This document shows, one piece after another, positions 33,497-42,042 of a stretch of DNA of 64,000 bases. Origin of the DNA: Nonomuraea endophytica (GTDB lineage Bacteria > Actinomycetota > Actinomycetes > Streptosporangiales > Streptosporangiaceae); the NCBI RefSeq assembly GCF_014203235.1, contig NZ_JACHIN010000005.1, positions 248,001-312,000 on the forward strand. Direction: 5' to 3'. The translations under genes and the position numbers were made by a program. The notes beneath the pieces were generated by a model. It did not search any database and had not been told where the DNA came from. It worked only from the letters and a program-made list of their open reading frames with translations. Positions within the stretch are counted from its first letter, which is position 1; every line of letters starts with the position of its first letter.

Positions 33497-34563
33497 AGCG
33501 CCTTCTCGTAGAACGTGTAGCCGTGCAGCGGCCGTCCGCCCATGGCCCGGAACTGGGCGGCGGAGCCGGGGTTGCTCCGTTCGACGTAGGTGCTGCGCAG
33601 CGTGTGATAGCCGCCGTCCAGCAGCCCGCGGTGAAGTTCGCGCGAGAGCAGCCGCATGTAGCCGTGTCCCTGCTCGGCGGGGACCGTCCCCTTGATGATC
33701 AGAACGGCCTCGCGCCGGTACCGTCCCCTGGTGAGCAGCAGCCGGAGCTGGTTGACCAGGTGAAGGTCCCCGCGGATCCGGGCCACGAACACCGAGATAT
33801 CCGGCACGCACAGCACGAACGCCACCGGCCGCCCCGCCTTGGTCAGATACAGCAGCAGCGACTCGTCCAGCAGGAACGACAGCCCGTCGGTCTGCCGGGC
33901 CAGCTGCTCGGCGGAGATCTCCGTGTAGTACCCGAGCTGCGCGAAGGCGGCGTTGAGCATCTCGCGCAGGATCGGCAGCTGCTCCCCCAGCCGCCGCCGC
34001 TCCCCCCGGTGAACCTCCAGCCCCTCGGCCGCGAGGCGGGCGTCGTCGAAGTCGAAGACCGCCTCGTCCGGCACGGGACAGATCCAGGTGTCGGCCTCGA
34101 ACCGGCGCGCGAACCCGTGCTTCTCATAGGCCGCCGGGTAGTAGGGGTGGTTCCAGGCGCTGTCGATGAACCCGCGCTCCCCGAACCCGGAGGTGATCAC
34201 CCCACCACTCTGGTTGGGCAGCAGCGAAACGGGCCCGAAGACGCTCCGCCGCCCCGCCGCCCGCCCCTCGGCCACGATCGCCTCGAACAGTTCCCCGGCC
34301 GCCTCTTCCTCGAACTCCGTCAGCCCGAACAGCTGCGTCTTGCCGCCCAGCTTGGCGTCGAACGCGGCGTCGGTGTGCAGGGTGGTCCTGGCCACGACCC
34401 GGCCGCCGCGGCGCAGGACGGCCAGCCGTACCCCTTGGCGGTGCCAGGCCCTGACCTGTGCGCGCAACGGCGGCACATGCCCCGAGCCCGGCGGATAGAC
34501 CCGATCGGCCAGCGCCAGGAACTCCGCCATGTCCCGGCGCGACTCGACGGTGCGCAGACTCAC
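33493..34563 (-). CDS. YghO-like GNAT-fold protein
   Basis: 356 aa from GTG 34563, which overlaps the stop of the upstream gene. The N-terminus (FLALADRVYPPGSGHVPPLR) and middle (LPNQSGGVITSGF, NHPYYPAAYEKHGF) match a family of large GNAT-fold proteins like E. coli YghO, found in many bacteria and mostly uncharacterised. The C-terminal GNAT half has IIKGTVPAEQGHGYMRLL as a likely acyl-CoA loop. It should acylate an amine or alcohol. The substrate is unknown. Confidence 0.7.
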   Translation of the reverse strand: MSLRTVESRRDMAEFLALADRVYPPGSGHVPPLRAQVRAWHRQGVRLAVLRRGGRVVARTTLHTDAAFDAKLGGKTQLFGLTEFEEEAAGELFEAIVAEGRAAGRRSVFGPVSLLPNQSGGVITSGFGERGFIDSAWNHPYYPAAYEKHGFARRFEADTWICPVPDEAVFDFDDARLAAEGLEVHRGERRRLGEQLPILREMLNAAFAQLGYYTEISAEQLARQTDGLSFLLDESLLLYLTKAGRPVAFVLCVPDISVFVARIRGDLHLVNQLRLLLTRGRYRREAVLIIKGTVPAEQGHGYMRLLSRELHRGLLDGGYHTLRSTYVERSNPGSAAQFRAMGGRPLHGYTFYEKAL

Positions 34564-35006
34564 GCCCGCGTCACCGCCGGGCCTTCGCCGTCCTCGCCGG
34601 ACAGCGGGGTGAACGTCGCGATGTGCGCCATGGGCCCGCCCTCGGCCCGCCAGACGCCGTTGGAGTAGCCCTCGGGCTCGGCGTTGTAGAGCCTGATGTA
34701 GCCGCCGGTGGCGTTCTTGGTCCCGTCGGTCACCCACCGCATGAGCTCGCGGTGATGGCGGCTGCGCGCGAACACCAGCAGCGAGTCCCGGTCCTCGAAG
34801 AAGGCCAGGGTCCCGAGCGTGAACGGGAACTCCCAGTAGACCTTGTGCCAGCGGTAACCGCGCATGCGCTTCATGTCCCGCACCATGCGCACCCACGTGA
34901 AGGTGAGCGTGAGGATCGACAGCGGCCCCCTGTAGCGCGTCGCCCCCACGAACATCGCCCCCGCCTGCCCTTGGGGCGGCGCCTTGCTGAAGTCGGTGGT
35001 CCTCAT
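34560..35006 (-). CDS. Small protein of likely dimeric alpha+beta barrel fold
   Basis: 148 aa. The start ATG 35006 follows GAAGGA. The sequence alternates amphipathic helices and strands (TFTWVRMVRDMKRMRGYRWH; LGTLAFFEDRDSLLVFARS; HHRELMRWVTDG) in the manner of DUF4188 or heme/monooxygenase-like barrels. I do not recognise the exact family. It is the first gene of the chain with the GNAT and Acg-type proteins, so a shared redox or small-molecule modification is likely. Confidence 0.6.
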   Translation of the reverse strand: MRTTDFSKAPPQGQAGAMFVGATRYRGPLSILTLTFTWVRMVRDMKRMRGYRWHKVYWEFPFTLGTLAFFEDRDSLLVFARSRHHRELMRWVTDGTKNATGGYIRLYNAEPEGYSNGVWRAEGGPMAHIATFTPLSGEDGEGPAVTRA

Positions 35007-35061
35007 CAGTCCTTCACCAGCCAGCCGATATGACCCATGTGCACGATATCCACTGCCGATC

Positions 35062-35751
35062 TCATCGCGACGGCCCCTCACTGATCGAGGTCTGGTTGAG
35101 CTCGGCGAGCGTGATGAGCCCGTCGTCGAGGGCGCGCCCGACGAGTTCGCTCTTGGTACGCGCGGCCCGTCCCACGTTGGCGTACTTCACCCGGACCCGG
35201 GTGATGTAGGTGTCGACGGTCTTCACGGTGATGTTGAGCTTCGCGGCGACGAGGTCCTTGGAGGAGGACACGAACCACGCCCGCAGCACCTCGGTCTCCC
35301 GCTGGGACAGGCGTGGCCGGCCGGGGTCGTCGTCGGCGATGAGCGCCCCGGACAACGACGGCGCGGTGTAGGCCTCGCCCCGCGCGACCGCCCGGATCGC
35401 GGGCACCAGGTGCTCGGGTCCCTCGCGTTTGGTCAGGTAGGCGAGCGCGCCCAGGTCCACGCACTTGATCGCGGTCGCGTCGTCGGTGTGCTGGGAGTAC
35501 ACGATCACCCGCCGGCCGCTGTCGACCAGCCGGCGCAGCTCTCCGAAGTCCGGCCGGCCCGGCACCAACTCCAGGTCGAAGATGACGACGTCGGCTTCGG
35601 CGCCGGGTCCGGTCCAGACGTCGGCGAGCCGGTCGCCGGCGTCGACGAGAGCGATCTCCGGATCGGCCCGGGAGCACCAGGAGTGGACACCCGCGCCTAT
35701 GGCCGCGTGATCATCGACGATCACCGCGGTGATCAGCTCGCCGGCTGCCAT
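35062..35751 (-). CDS. LuxR/NarL-family response regulator
   Basis: 229 aa. The receiver domain has the acidic pair Asp13-Asp14, phospho-acceptor Asp59 (VVIFDL) and Lys in YLTKREG. The C-terminal LuxR HTH starts at LSQRETEVLRAWF, with recognition helix around NITVKTVDTYITRV. Its start overlaps the kinase gene by 19 nt. With the kinase disrupted, it may be orphaned or driven by another kinase. The next gene downstream starts 55 nt away, and the Acg/GNAT operon is a likely target. Confidence 0.85.
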   Translation of the reverse strand: MAAGELITAVIVDDHAAIGAGVHSWCSRADPEIALVDAGDRLADVWTGPGAEADVVIFDLELVPGRPDFGELRRLVDSGRRVIVYSQHTDDATAIKCVDLGALAYLTKREGPEHLVPAIRAVARGEAYTAPSLSGALIADDDPGRPRLSQRETEVLRAWFVSSSKDLVAAKLNITVKTVDTYITRVRVKYANVGRAARTKSELVGRALDDGLITLAELNQTSISEGPSR

Positions 35752-36493
35752 TGGGCCTCCATCCAGACCGTGTTGCCGTTCTTCAACGCCTCAACTCCCA
35801 CTCCCGGCGTCACCGGCGTCGGCACGTCGACCTCGCCGGAGTCCGCGACCACGCTGACCGACACCAGCTCCGCGCTGCCGACGACCGTGACCCGCGCCCG
35901 GGAGGCGGCGGTGGCCAGGACGACGACGACCGCCTCGGTGAGATCGCGCCGGACCGCCACCGGCGGCGCGGGCCATCTGCCGCGCGCGTCCAGTTCCACC
36001 ACGACGCCCTTGCGGTCGGCCACGTCGATGCAGTGACGCAGCTCGTGCAGCAGAGGGTTGGCGACGGTGTCGGTCTCGGCGAACAACCTGCGCATCCGGG
36101 CCGCCTCGATCGCGCAGGAGCGCTGCACCACGGGGTCGCCCGGCCGCAGTGAGCCGTCGGCCAGGCCCTCCAGCAGCGGGACCGTGGTCGCCGACAGCTC
36201 GGTGAAGCGCTGCCGCCTGCGGCGGTGGGTCTCGGCCGCGACGGCCTCGGCGACGCGTACCCGCTCGATCTCGCGGCGGGAGGTCGCCGCGGCCGCGCCG
36301 AGGCCGCGCAGGACGCTCGCCACCACGGCCACGCACAGCGGAAAGCCGAGCACGTGCACACGGTGGCCGTCACGTTCCCGGCGGGGGCGCGGAACAGGGC
36401 GATCGCGCAGATCGGAACCAGCGTCGCCAGGCGCACCGCGGCCGCGTAGCGCCGGCCGAAGCGCACCAGCAGCCGCGCCGCTTCCTCGGCCAA
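35733..36493 (-). pseudogene. Sensor histidine kinase gene with a frameshift
   Basis: The N-terminal frame (from about TTG 36493: ARLLVRFGRRYAAAVRLATL) encodes a first membrane helix and reads into GNVTATV. The continuation (HVLGFPLCVAVVASVL, second helix, then the coiled linker and ATPase-like region) lies in another frame. The switch is at a doubled TG dinucleotide (36357-36360), as expected from a 2-nt slippage. Repaired, the product would be about 255 aa, with a weak H-box candidate (AAETHRRRRQRF) and a poorly conserved ATPase domain. It overlaps the response-regulator gene. A sequencing error is possible. Confidence 0.65.
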
Positions 36494-36559
36494 CCGGCAC
36501 CTCTCAGCCCACGTGCTCGCGATCTCGCAGCCAGCCTAGTGGTTGCCGTCCCGCGCTCA

Positions 36560-37294
36560 TCACGGCCGCTGGGGCCGGCGGGTCATGAGCTCGGCCAGGC
36601 GCTCCCACGCCGGGGAGGAGGCTCCGGGCTGGGACCGCGCGGCCAGCTCGGCGATCTCCGGGTTGTGGACGGGGCGGCTCTCGACCCGGCTGGGGTGCGC
36701 GGCGAACCAGTCGCGGGTACGGTCCGCGAGGCCGGGCAGGCGGGAGTCGTCGGGCGACCAGTCGTAGGCGGCGTCATGGTCGAGGTAGAGGGCGCGAAAC
36801 CCGGGATGGGTCAGGAGCTCGCGTTTCTCGGCGATCCACAGGGCCGAGTCCTCGGGCGAGGCCGTCTGCATGAGGATCCAGCCGTCGCGTTCCACCTGGA
36901 TGGCGCGTTCGCTGACGCCGAGGTCGCGCAGGTCGTCGAGGTAGTCGGCGACCTCCGGGGAGACGTAGAGCCGGTCACCGCCGCGCAGCTGGGCGAGCTG
37001 GTCGCGGCTCTTGCTCAGCTGCGCCATGCGGTTCTCGAGGCCGTGATCGATCTCGGCGATGGCCGCCGCGAGCGCCTCCTGGCCGGCGTCGAGAAGGTCC
37101 CTGACGCGGGCCAGCGGCACACCCGCGTTGGCCAGGGTCCTGATCTTGACGAGCGTGATGGCGTGCGCGGCGGTGTAGCGCCGGTAGCCGGAGGAGTCCC
37201 GGTCGGGCTCGGTGAGCAGACCGCGCTCGTGATAGTGGCGGACGGCCTTGGTGGTCACTCCGGCGTAGTCCGCGAGTTGGCCGATCGTGAGCAT
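36560..37294 (-). CDS. MerR-family regulator, TipA-like
   Basis: 244 aa. The MerR winged helix lies at residues 1-70 (MLTIGQLADYAGVTTKAVRHYHERGLL, read in two parts) with a long dimerisation coil to about residue 110. The C-terminal half (about 115-244) resembles the TipAS/antibiotic-recognition type of ligand domain. ATG 37294 has GGAAGG nine bases upstream. It follows the serine-hydrolase gene by 32 nt on the same strand and probably regulates the promoter at 38761-38791. Confidence 0.85.
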   Translation of the reverse strand: MLTIGQLADYAGVTTKAVRHYHERGLLTEPDRDSSGYRRYTAAHAITLVKIRTLANAGVPLARVRDLLDAGQEALAAAIAEIDHGLENRMAQLSKSRDQLAQLRGGDRLYVSPEVADYLDDLRDLGVSERAIQVERDGWILMQTASPEDSALWIAEKRELLTHPGFRALYLDHDAAYDWSPDDSRLPGLADRTRDWFAAHPSRVESRPVHNPEIAELAARSQPGASSPAWERLAELMTRRPQRP

Positions 37295-37326
37295 GCCGAC
37301 CATCCTTCCACCTCGGTGTAAACGGG

Positions 37327-38751
37327 TCAGACCCGGCGGGTCAGGCGGCCGCCGCCGTTGCGGAAGCGCGTCTGCCCGTCGCGGACGTCGTGGAAGGAGA
37401 CGAGCAGCAGCCGCAGGTAGCCGTCGAACGCCTCCAGGGGGTAGCCCTCGGGCGCGAACAGGCCCGGCCGGATCGGCACGTAGCGCTGGGGCGGGGCGGA
37501 GGTGGCGCCGCCGGCGAACTCCGTGAAGATGTGCTCCTGCGACGCGTCCGCCGGCTCGTACGTCACCCGCTCCTCGAGCTGTCCGTCGACGATGCTGACG
37601 TCGACGCGGAGCTGGTTGGAACGGTAGGTGCCCACGTAGGGGGTGAGGTCGACGTCCTGCTCCAGTTCGGTGACCAGCTTGGGGATCCGGACGCCGAGGT
37701 GCTCGCTCAGGAGCCACCCCAGGAGCTGGTCCTGCAGCATGATCGCCGCCGGGTTGTTGCCGTAGGCGGTGAAGACCAGGTCGTGCTCGGGGACCACGCA
37801 CAGGATCGAGACGCCGCCGGGCGAGGCGCCCGACATGGCCAGGACGGTCGTTTCGCCGAACGGGTACAGCACCCAGCCCAGGCCGATCGGCGGGGTGTTG
37901 GGGCTGCCCATGTCGAAGGAGATCCGCTGCATGAGCGCGGTCGACTCGGCCGACAGGACGCGCGTACCGGAAGGCGAGAGACCTCCCGCGAGGTGGGTGC
38001 GGCCGAAGGCGAGCAGGTCGGCGATGGTGCCGATCGGCGTGCCGCCGGCCGGGCCCCAGGTGTCGGGCAGCGTGAACATGTTCGTGGGCTTGGGCTCCAT
38101 GGTCTCCGGGTCGGGGAAGTGGCCGACGGCCGTGCTGCGCAGGATGGCCTGCTCGGCCGAGGTGCTGGAGTTCGTCATGCCGACGGGGGCGTAGACGTCG
38201 CGGGCGAGGAGTTCGGGGAAGGACAGGCCGGTCACCACTTCGAGCAGGCGGCCCGCGACGATCATGCCGCCGTTGGAGTAGCTGAGCTGCTCGCCGGGCT
38301 CGAACAGCGTGCCACAGCCGCTCGCCAGGCCCTTGACGTAGGCGGCCAGGGCGTCGCGGCCCTTGTCGCCGGGGAAGTACAGGTCGGCGTCGATGCCGTT
38401 GGTGTGCCCGATCAGGTGCCGGACCAGGATCTTGTCCGCGGCGCCCGGTACGGCCAGCGCGAAGTCGGGCAGGTACGTCGTCACCGGCGCGTCGAGGTCC
38501 AGCACCCCGCGCTCGACCTGCTGGAGGACCAGGGTGGTGGTCAGGACCTTGGTGACGGAGCCGAACAGGAATCCGGTGTCGGGCAGCATCGGCGCGCCGG
38601 TGGCGACGTTCGCGGTGCCGTGGGCGACGATGATCTGCTCGCCGGCCTGGTAGACGCCGGCGACGAAGCCGGGGACGTCGGCGGACTCGCAGTAGGCGGC
38701 GACCTGGTCGCGGATCTGAGCTTCGATGGTCTGCGGTGCGTTGGTGTTCAT
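37327..38751 (-). CDS. Class-C beta-lactamase-fold serine hydrolase, MerR-controlled
   Basis: 474 aa from ATG 38751. ATG 38760 is an alternative. Ser65-x-x-Lys68 (SVTK) and YSN (about residue 170) are clear, and SGASPGG near 330 occupies the third-motif place without the usual His or Lys. A C-terminal barrel begins at YVGTYRSNQLRV. No signal peptide is seen, so it should be cytosolic. It is likely an esterase, peptidase or lactam-detoxifying enzyme induced with its MerR partner. Confidence 0.85.
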   Translation of the reverse strand: MNTNAPQTIEAQIRDQVAAYCESADVPGFVAGVYQAGEQIIVAHGTANVATGAPMLPDTGFLFGSVTKVLTTTLVLQQVERGVLDLDAPVTTYLPDFALAVPGAADKILVRHLIGHTNGIDADLYFPGDKGRDALAAYVKGLASGCGTLFEPGEQLSYSNGGMIVAGRLLEVVTGLSFPELLARDVYAPVGMTNSSTSAEQAILRSTAVGHFPDPETMEPKPTNMFTLPDTWGPAGGTPIGTIADLLAFGRTHLAGGLSPSGTRVLSAESTALMQRISFDMGSPNTPPIGLGWVLYPFGETTVLAMSGASPGGVSILCVVPEHDLVFTAYGNNPAAIMLQDQLLGWLLSEHLGVRIPKLVTELEQDVDLTPYVGTYRSNQLRVDVSIVDGQLEERVTYEPADASQEHIFTEFAGGATSAPPQRYVPIRPGLFAPEGYPLEAFDGYLRLLLVSFHDVRDGQTRFRNGGGRLTRRV

Positions 38752-38760
38752 GTGGAGCAT

Positions 38761-38791
38761 CCTCGAAGCTTGCCCCTGGGGCAAGGTCAAG
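38761..38791 (-). promoter_or_regulatory. MerR-type promoter/operator of the serine hydrolase-MerR operon
   Basis: On the minus strand TTGACC (-35) runs directly into the perfect 17-bp palindrome CTTGCCCCAGGGGCAAG, then CTTCGA. This is the classical arrangement in which a MerR protein binds inside an over-long spacer and twists the promoter into an active form. It lies 10 nt before the hydrolase start, so the transcript leader is very short. It also abuts the end of the DUF1707 gene. Confidence 0.8.
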
Positions 38792-39395
38792 CCCTGCGCA
38801 TCAGCCACTGCCCGAACGTCCGGCGCGGTGGCCGCACCACCACGCGGCCGTGAACCTTCTGACCGACCAGCACCACCCGCAGGGTGACCGGCGCCTCGGG
38901 GCCGCGGTGGTGCTTGACCTTGCTGTGCACCAGCTGCAGGCCGTCGGTGTCGACCACGATGCCCGGCTTCGTGACCAGCGTCAGGGTCTTGCCCGCCATG
39001 CTCACGTCGATCCGCAACGTGTCGTGTGTGATCACCGCGTCGGTGAAGTCGAGCGTCACGGCGCAGTAGGTCACCGCGAGCTCCAGCCTCCGCGGAACCA
39101 CCCAGCGGCCCGTGCGCTCGATCGCCCCGCTGTGGACCTGTTCGATCCGGACCAGGTCCTTGACCTCGGCGACCGCAGTACCGGCTGTGGCCGAGACGGG
39201 CGGCAGGTCGGCGGTGAGCGGCGTCAGCTCGCTCAGGGTCCGTGCCGACAGGGCGGCTTCCACGCGCTCGTCCAGCTCTTCCGCGCTCAGCAGGCCCTCT
39301 CCCGCCGCGATCCGGAGCACCTCCACCACGCGGTCCCGGTCCGCGTGGGAGGCGCGCACCGCGGGCTTACCGCTGGGTGAAGTCTCTCCCGACAT
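38787..39395 (-). CDS. DUF1707 domain protein with LiaF-like C-terminus
   Basis: 202 aa. Residues 13-65 are the DUF1707 signature (RASHADRDRVVEVLR, GLLSAEELDERVEAALSARTLSEL). Residues 100-175 form a LiaF/DUF2154-like beta domain (LELAVTYCAVTLDFTDA, VLVGQKVHGRVVV). Actinobacterial proteins of this kind are thought to act in envelope stress sensing, but function is unproven. No membrane helix is visible here. The gene ends inside the MerR operator region. Confidence 0.8.
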   Translation of the reverse strand: MSGETSPSGKPAVRASHADRDRVVEVLRIAAGEGLLSAEELDERVEAALSARTLSELTPLTADLPPVSATAGTAVAEVKDLVRIEQVHSGAIERTGRWVVPRRLELAVTYCAVTLDFTDAVITHDTLRIDVSMAGKTLTLVTKPGIVVDTDGLQLVHSKVKHHRGPEAPVTLRVVLVGQKVHGRVVVRPPRRTFGQWLMRRA

Positions 39396-39501
39396 GCGTC
39401 CATCCTGGTCCTGTGGAACGGCTCCGCGCGACGCGGGCGGCGGCGCGAGTCAAGACTAACGCTTTGTCACGACGCGTTCCGGCCCCTGCGCCCGGCGCTG
39501 A

Positions 39502-39819
39502 TCAGCGCGGGCGGCTGAGGGCGGCCTCGGCCAGATCCGTCCATTGCCCGGCCGCGGAGTGGGGCACGACCACCCAGTCCTTCATGGTCCTGCCCTGCCC
39601 CGAGGGGTCGAACAGTGACGCTCCGGGCAGCTCGAGCGCGGCCGCGTGCTCGGGGGTGTCCCTGACCAGCCGGAACACCATCGCGCCGTCACGCTGCAGG
39701 CTCGCGAACACCTTCCCCACCTGATCCTTGAGCGCCGGGCTCCCCATCATCCTGGAGATCCGCACACCCAGGTCGGCCAGTTCGGCGCCAACCTGGTGGA
39801 AATCCTCTTCCGCACTCAT
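39502..39819 (-). CDS. Hypothetical protein, 105 aa
   Basis: ATG 39819 follows GAAGAGG. The first 45 residues are probably helical (EEDFHQVGAELADLGVRISRMM), the rest mixed. No signal peptide or membrane helix is present. I recognise no family. The GC-rich codon use matches its neighbours. Confidence 0.55.
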   Translation of the reverse strand: MSAEEDFHQVGAELADLGVRISRMMGSPALKDQVGKVFASLQRDGAMVFRLVRDTPEHAAALELPGASLFDPSGQGRTMKDWVVVPHSAAGQWTDLAEAALSRPR

Positions 39820-39924
39820 CCTCTTCCCCCGTGATGCGATCGCCCGGCCCCGCCTTCCGGCGACAAGGCGCTCAGGCTAGTCGTCGCGGCAGCACCGATC
39901 AAGGCCGGGCGTCAGATGCGCTCA

Positions 39925-39953
39925 TTGACAAGGAACACTGCCCGCCCTGGTAA
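39925..39953 (+). promoter_or_regulatory. Promoter candidate for the 59-aa small gene
   Basis: A perfect -35 TTGACA (39925-39930) and a weaker -10 (TGGTAA, 17-nt spacer, 39948-39953) lie 75 nt before the small gene's start. Confidence 0.35.
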
Positions 39954-40027
39954 AGACTCCCGCGATCGGTCGCCCTGATACTGGGCGAGTCGATCTCCGG
40001 ATCAATGACAGTCCCGGCGGAGATCCC

Positions 40028-40207
40028 ATGGTCAGTGCCCGCGGCCACTCGCACGACACCGGCAATCACTACATCCGTGAATTCGGCAGGGACTCGATTA
40101 CCGGGAAATACCTGTGGGATTGGTGGGCGGACAACGACGGCGGGTCGGATGGCGACACGAAGGACACCTACTTCGCCTCACACTGGTGCGGTCACGCCCC
40201 ATGGTGA
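40028..40207 (+). CDS. Small Trp-rich protein, 59 aa, unknown function
   Basis: ATG 40028 has GGAG (40019-40022) at 5 nt and ends at TGA 40205-40207. The product is acidic, with five Trp and aromatic clusters (YLWDWWADNDGG, ASHWCGHAPW). Support comes from the ribosome site, a TTGACA element upstream and a 13-bp terminator hairpin starting 10 nt after the stop. The frame is open upstream to 39929, so it may instead be the end of a lost longer gene. I recognise no family. The C-terminal Cys/His/Trp cluster might bind a metal. Confidence 0.5.
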   Translation: MVSARGHSHDTGNHYIREFGRDSITGKYLWDWWADNDGGSDGDTKDTYFASHWCGHAPW

Positions 40208-40216
40208 ATCTGTGAT

Positions 40217-40252
40217 GCCGGGCTGACCCTTCAGCTCGCGGGTCGGCCCGGC
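40217..40252 (+). terminator. Terminator after the 59-aa gene
   Basis: A 13-bp stem (40217-40229 with 40240-40252, one G-U pair) around a 10-nt loop, directly downstream of the small gene. Confidence 0.7.
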
Positions 40253-40385
40253 CGAGTCCCCGGACAACGCCGGGTGGTGTCACTGTTGCCTTAGCCATCA
40301 TTCGTTGCAACACAGCGTTGCTTTAGGCCTCAGCGTCATTGCACCACTTTATCGCCTTTTACCTGGGCAAATGCCTTACTTGTGA

Positions 40386-40414
40386 TTGACGTGACTGTGA
40401 ACGCAACGTAGCTT
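40386..40414 (+). promoter_or_regulatory. Sigma-70-type promoter of the secreted DD-peptidase gene
   Basis: TTGACG (40386-40391), a 17-nt spacer and TAGCTT (40409-40414), in an AT-richer stretch 46 nt before the start codon. A GCAAC/GTTGC dyad lies upstream near 40305-40320. Confidence 0.6.
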
Positions 40415-40459
40415 TCGAGTTGCACAAGACACGTACTATCGCGAAGCGAGGAAACATCC

Positions 40460-41665
40460 ATGAGTCCTACCGACAAGAGGCCGCGCGCCTACCACCGCGC
40501 GGCGGTCACGGCGCTGATGGCCGCACTGCTGGCCGGGTCGGCCACACCCGCGGTGGCCGCCACCGGAAAGGATCGTCCAGAGCTGCGCAAGGCCATCCAG
40601 ACGTTCGTCGACGCCGGATTCCTCGGGGTTCAGGTGCGCGTGAACGACGAGCGGGGCCAGTGGGTCGGCACCGCAGGTCAGCGCAAGCTCGGCACGAGCG
40701 CGAAGCCGCCCGCGAACGGGCATTTCTGGGTGGGCAGCGTCACCAAGACCTTCCACGCGACCGTGGCCTTGCAACTGGCCGCCGAGGGCAAGATCGGGCT
40801 CGACGCCCCGGTGGCCGGCTACCTGCCCAAGCTCGGGCTGGACCGCCGGATCACGGTACGCATGCTGTTGCAGCACACCAGCGGACTGTTCAACTACACC
40901 GGCGACCTCGACCCCGACGGATCATGGGTTCCGGGACTCCCCGCGACGGGCAAGGAGTGGCTGGACAACCGCTTCCGCTCGTACCGGCCGGAGGAACTGG
41001 TGCGGTTCGCGCTGTCCAAGCCGGCCCGGTTCGAGCCGGGGGCGACCTGGGGCTACTCCAACACCAACTACACGCTGACCAGGCTGCTGATCGAGAAGGT
41101 CACCGGCCGCTCGTTCGAGACGGAGCTGAAGCGACGGATCGTGGGACCGCTCGGCCTGAAGGGCACCATGGTGCCCGGCAACCGGACGCAGCTGCCCGCG
41201 CCGTACGCCCACGGCTACTTCCGCTACCAGGACGCCGGCCAGTGGAAGGTGGCCGACGTCTCCCGCCAGAACCTCTCCCTGCTGGCCGGAGCCGGTGACA
41301 TGCTCTCGACCACCAAGGACCTCCACACGTTCTTCTCCGCGCTGAACAGCGGCAAGCTCCTGCCCGCCAAACTGCTGGCCGAGATGCGCGAGCCGCACCC
41401 GAAGAGCGACCCCCTCTACGGCAACTACGGCCTCGGCGTGTTCGTCCAGAACCTCGGCCCGGCCTGCGGCACCGTCATCAACCACAACGGCAGCCCGCCC
41501 AGCGGCTACGCGGCGCTGATGTACAGCACACCCGACGGCAGCAAGACCCTGACCGCCTCACTGACGGCCGGCGACGCCGCCTTCGACTTCACCAAGTACC
41601 CGAAGCTGCTGAACGACCTCGTCAAGACAGCGTTCTGCGGCAGCCAGACCGGGTCAGCTCAGTAG
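40460..41665 (+). CDS. Secreted D-alanyl-D-alanine carboxypeptidase/transpeptidase, R61 type
   Basis: 401 aa. Residues 1-34 form a signal peptide (cleavage near AVAA). Ser93-x-x-Lys96 (SVTK), Tyr-Ser-Asn (WGYSNTNY, about residue 197) and HNGS (about 341, in place of HTG) match the Streptomyces R61 DD-peptidase family, as does the length. It should trim the terminal D-Ala of peptidoglycan stem peptides outside the membrane and release D-Ala. ATG 40460 has GAGGAAA upstream. Its stop lies one base from the start of the ABC-transporter debris. Confidence 0.87.
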   Translation: MSPTDKRPRAYHRAAVTALMAALLAGSATPAVAATGKDRPELRKAIQTFVDAGFLGVQVRVNDERGQWVGTAGQRKLGTSAKPPANGHFWVGSVTKTFHATVALQLAAEGKIGLDAPVAGYLPKLGLDRRITVRMLLQHTSGLFNYTGDLDPDGSWVPGLPATGKEWLDNRFRSYRPEELVRFALSKPARFEPGATWGYSNTNYTLTRLLIEKVTGRSFETELKRRIVGPLGLKGTMVPGNRTQLPAPYAHGYFRYQDAGQWKVADVSRQNLSLLAGAGDMLSTTKDLHTFFSALNSGKLLPAKLLAEMREPHPKSDPLYGNYGLGVFVQNLGPACGTVINHNGSPPSGYAALMYSTPDGSKTLTASLTAGDAAFDFTKYPKLLNDLVKTAFCGSQTGSAQ

Positions 41666-41666
41666 C

Positions 41667-42042
41667 TCCGCGCTCGTCGAGCCCTCGGGCTCCGGGAAGA
41701 CGACGGTGACGCGGCTCATCGCCCGGTTCTTCGACGTCGACACGGGATGCGTGCGCGTCGGCGGCGTCGACGTCCGCGACCTCGATCAGGGCGCCCTGCT
41801 CGACGAGATCGCCATCGTCCTCCAGGACGTCTACCTGTTCGACGACACCATCGAGAACAACCTGCGCCTGGCGCACCCCGACGCGAGCCGGCACGAGCTC
41901 GACGAGGCGGCCGCCGCCGCGCGGCTCGACGAGGTGATCGAGCGGCTGCCCGACGGCTGGGCCACCCGCGTGGGCGAGGCCGGCGCCCAGCTCTCGGGCG
42001 GCGAACGCCAGCGTGTCGCGATCGCGCGGGCGATACTCAAAG
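41667..42042 (+). pseudogene. Fragment of an ABC exporter ATPase domain
   Basis: It has no start and no membrane domain. It opens with a Walker A in which the first Gly is Glu (EPSGSGKTT), runs through LQDVYLFDDTIENNL and the signature LSGGERQRVAIARAIL, and breaks off before Walker B. At about 42040 the frame changes into a siderophore-binding protein. The fragment resembles MsbA-like exporters linked to siderophore loci. It cannot hydrolyse ATP as it stands. Confidence 0.8.
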
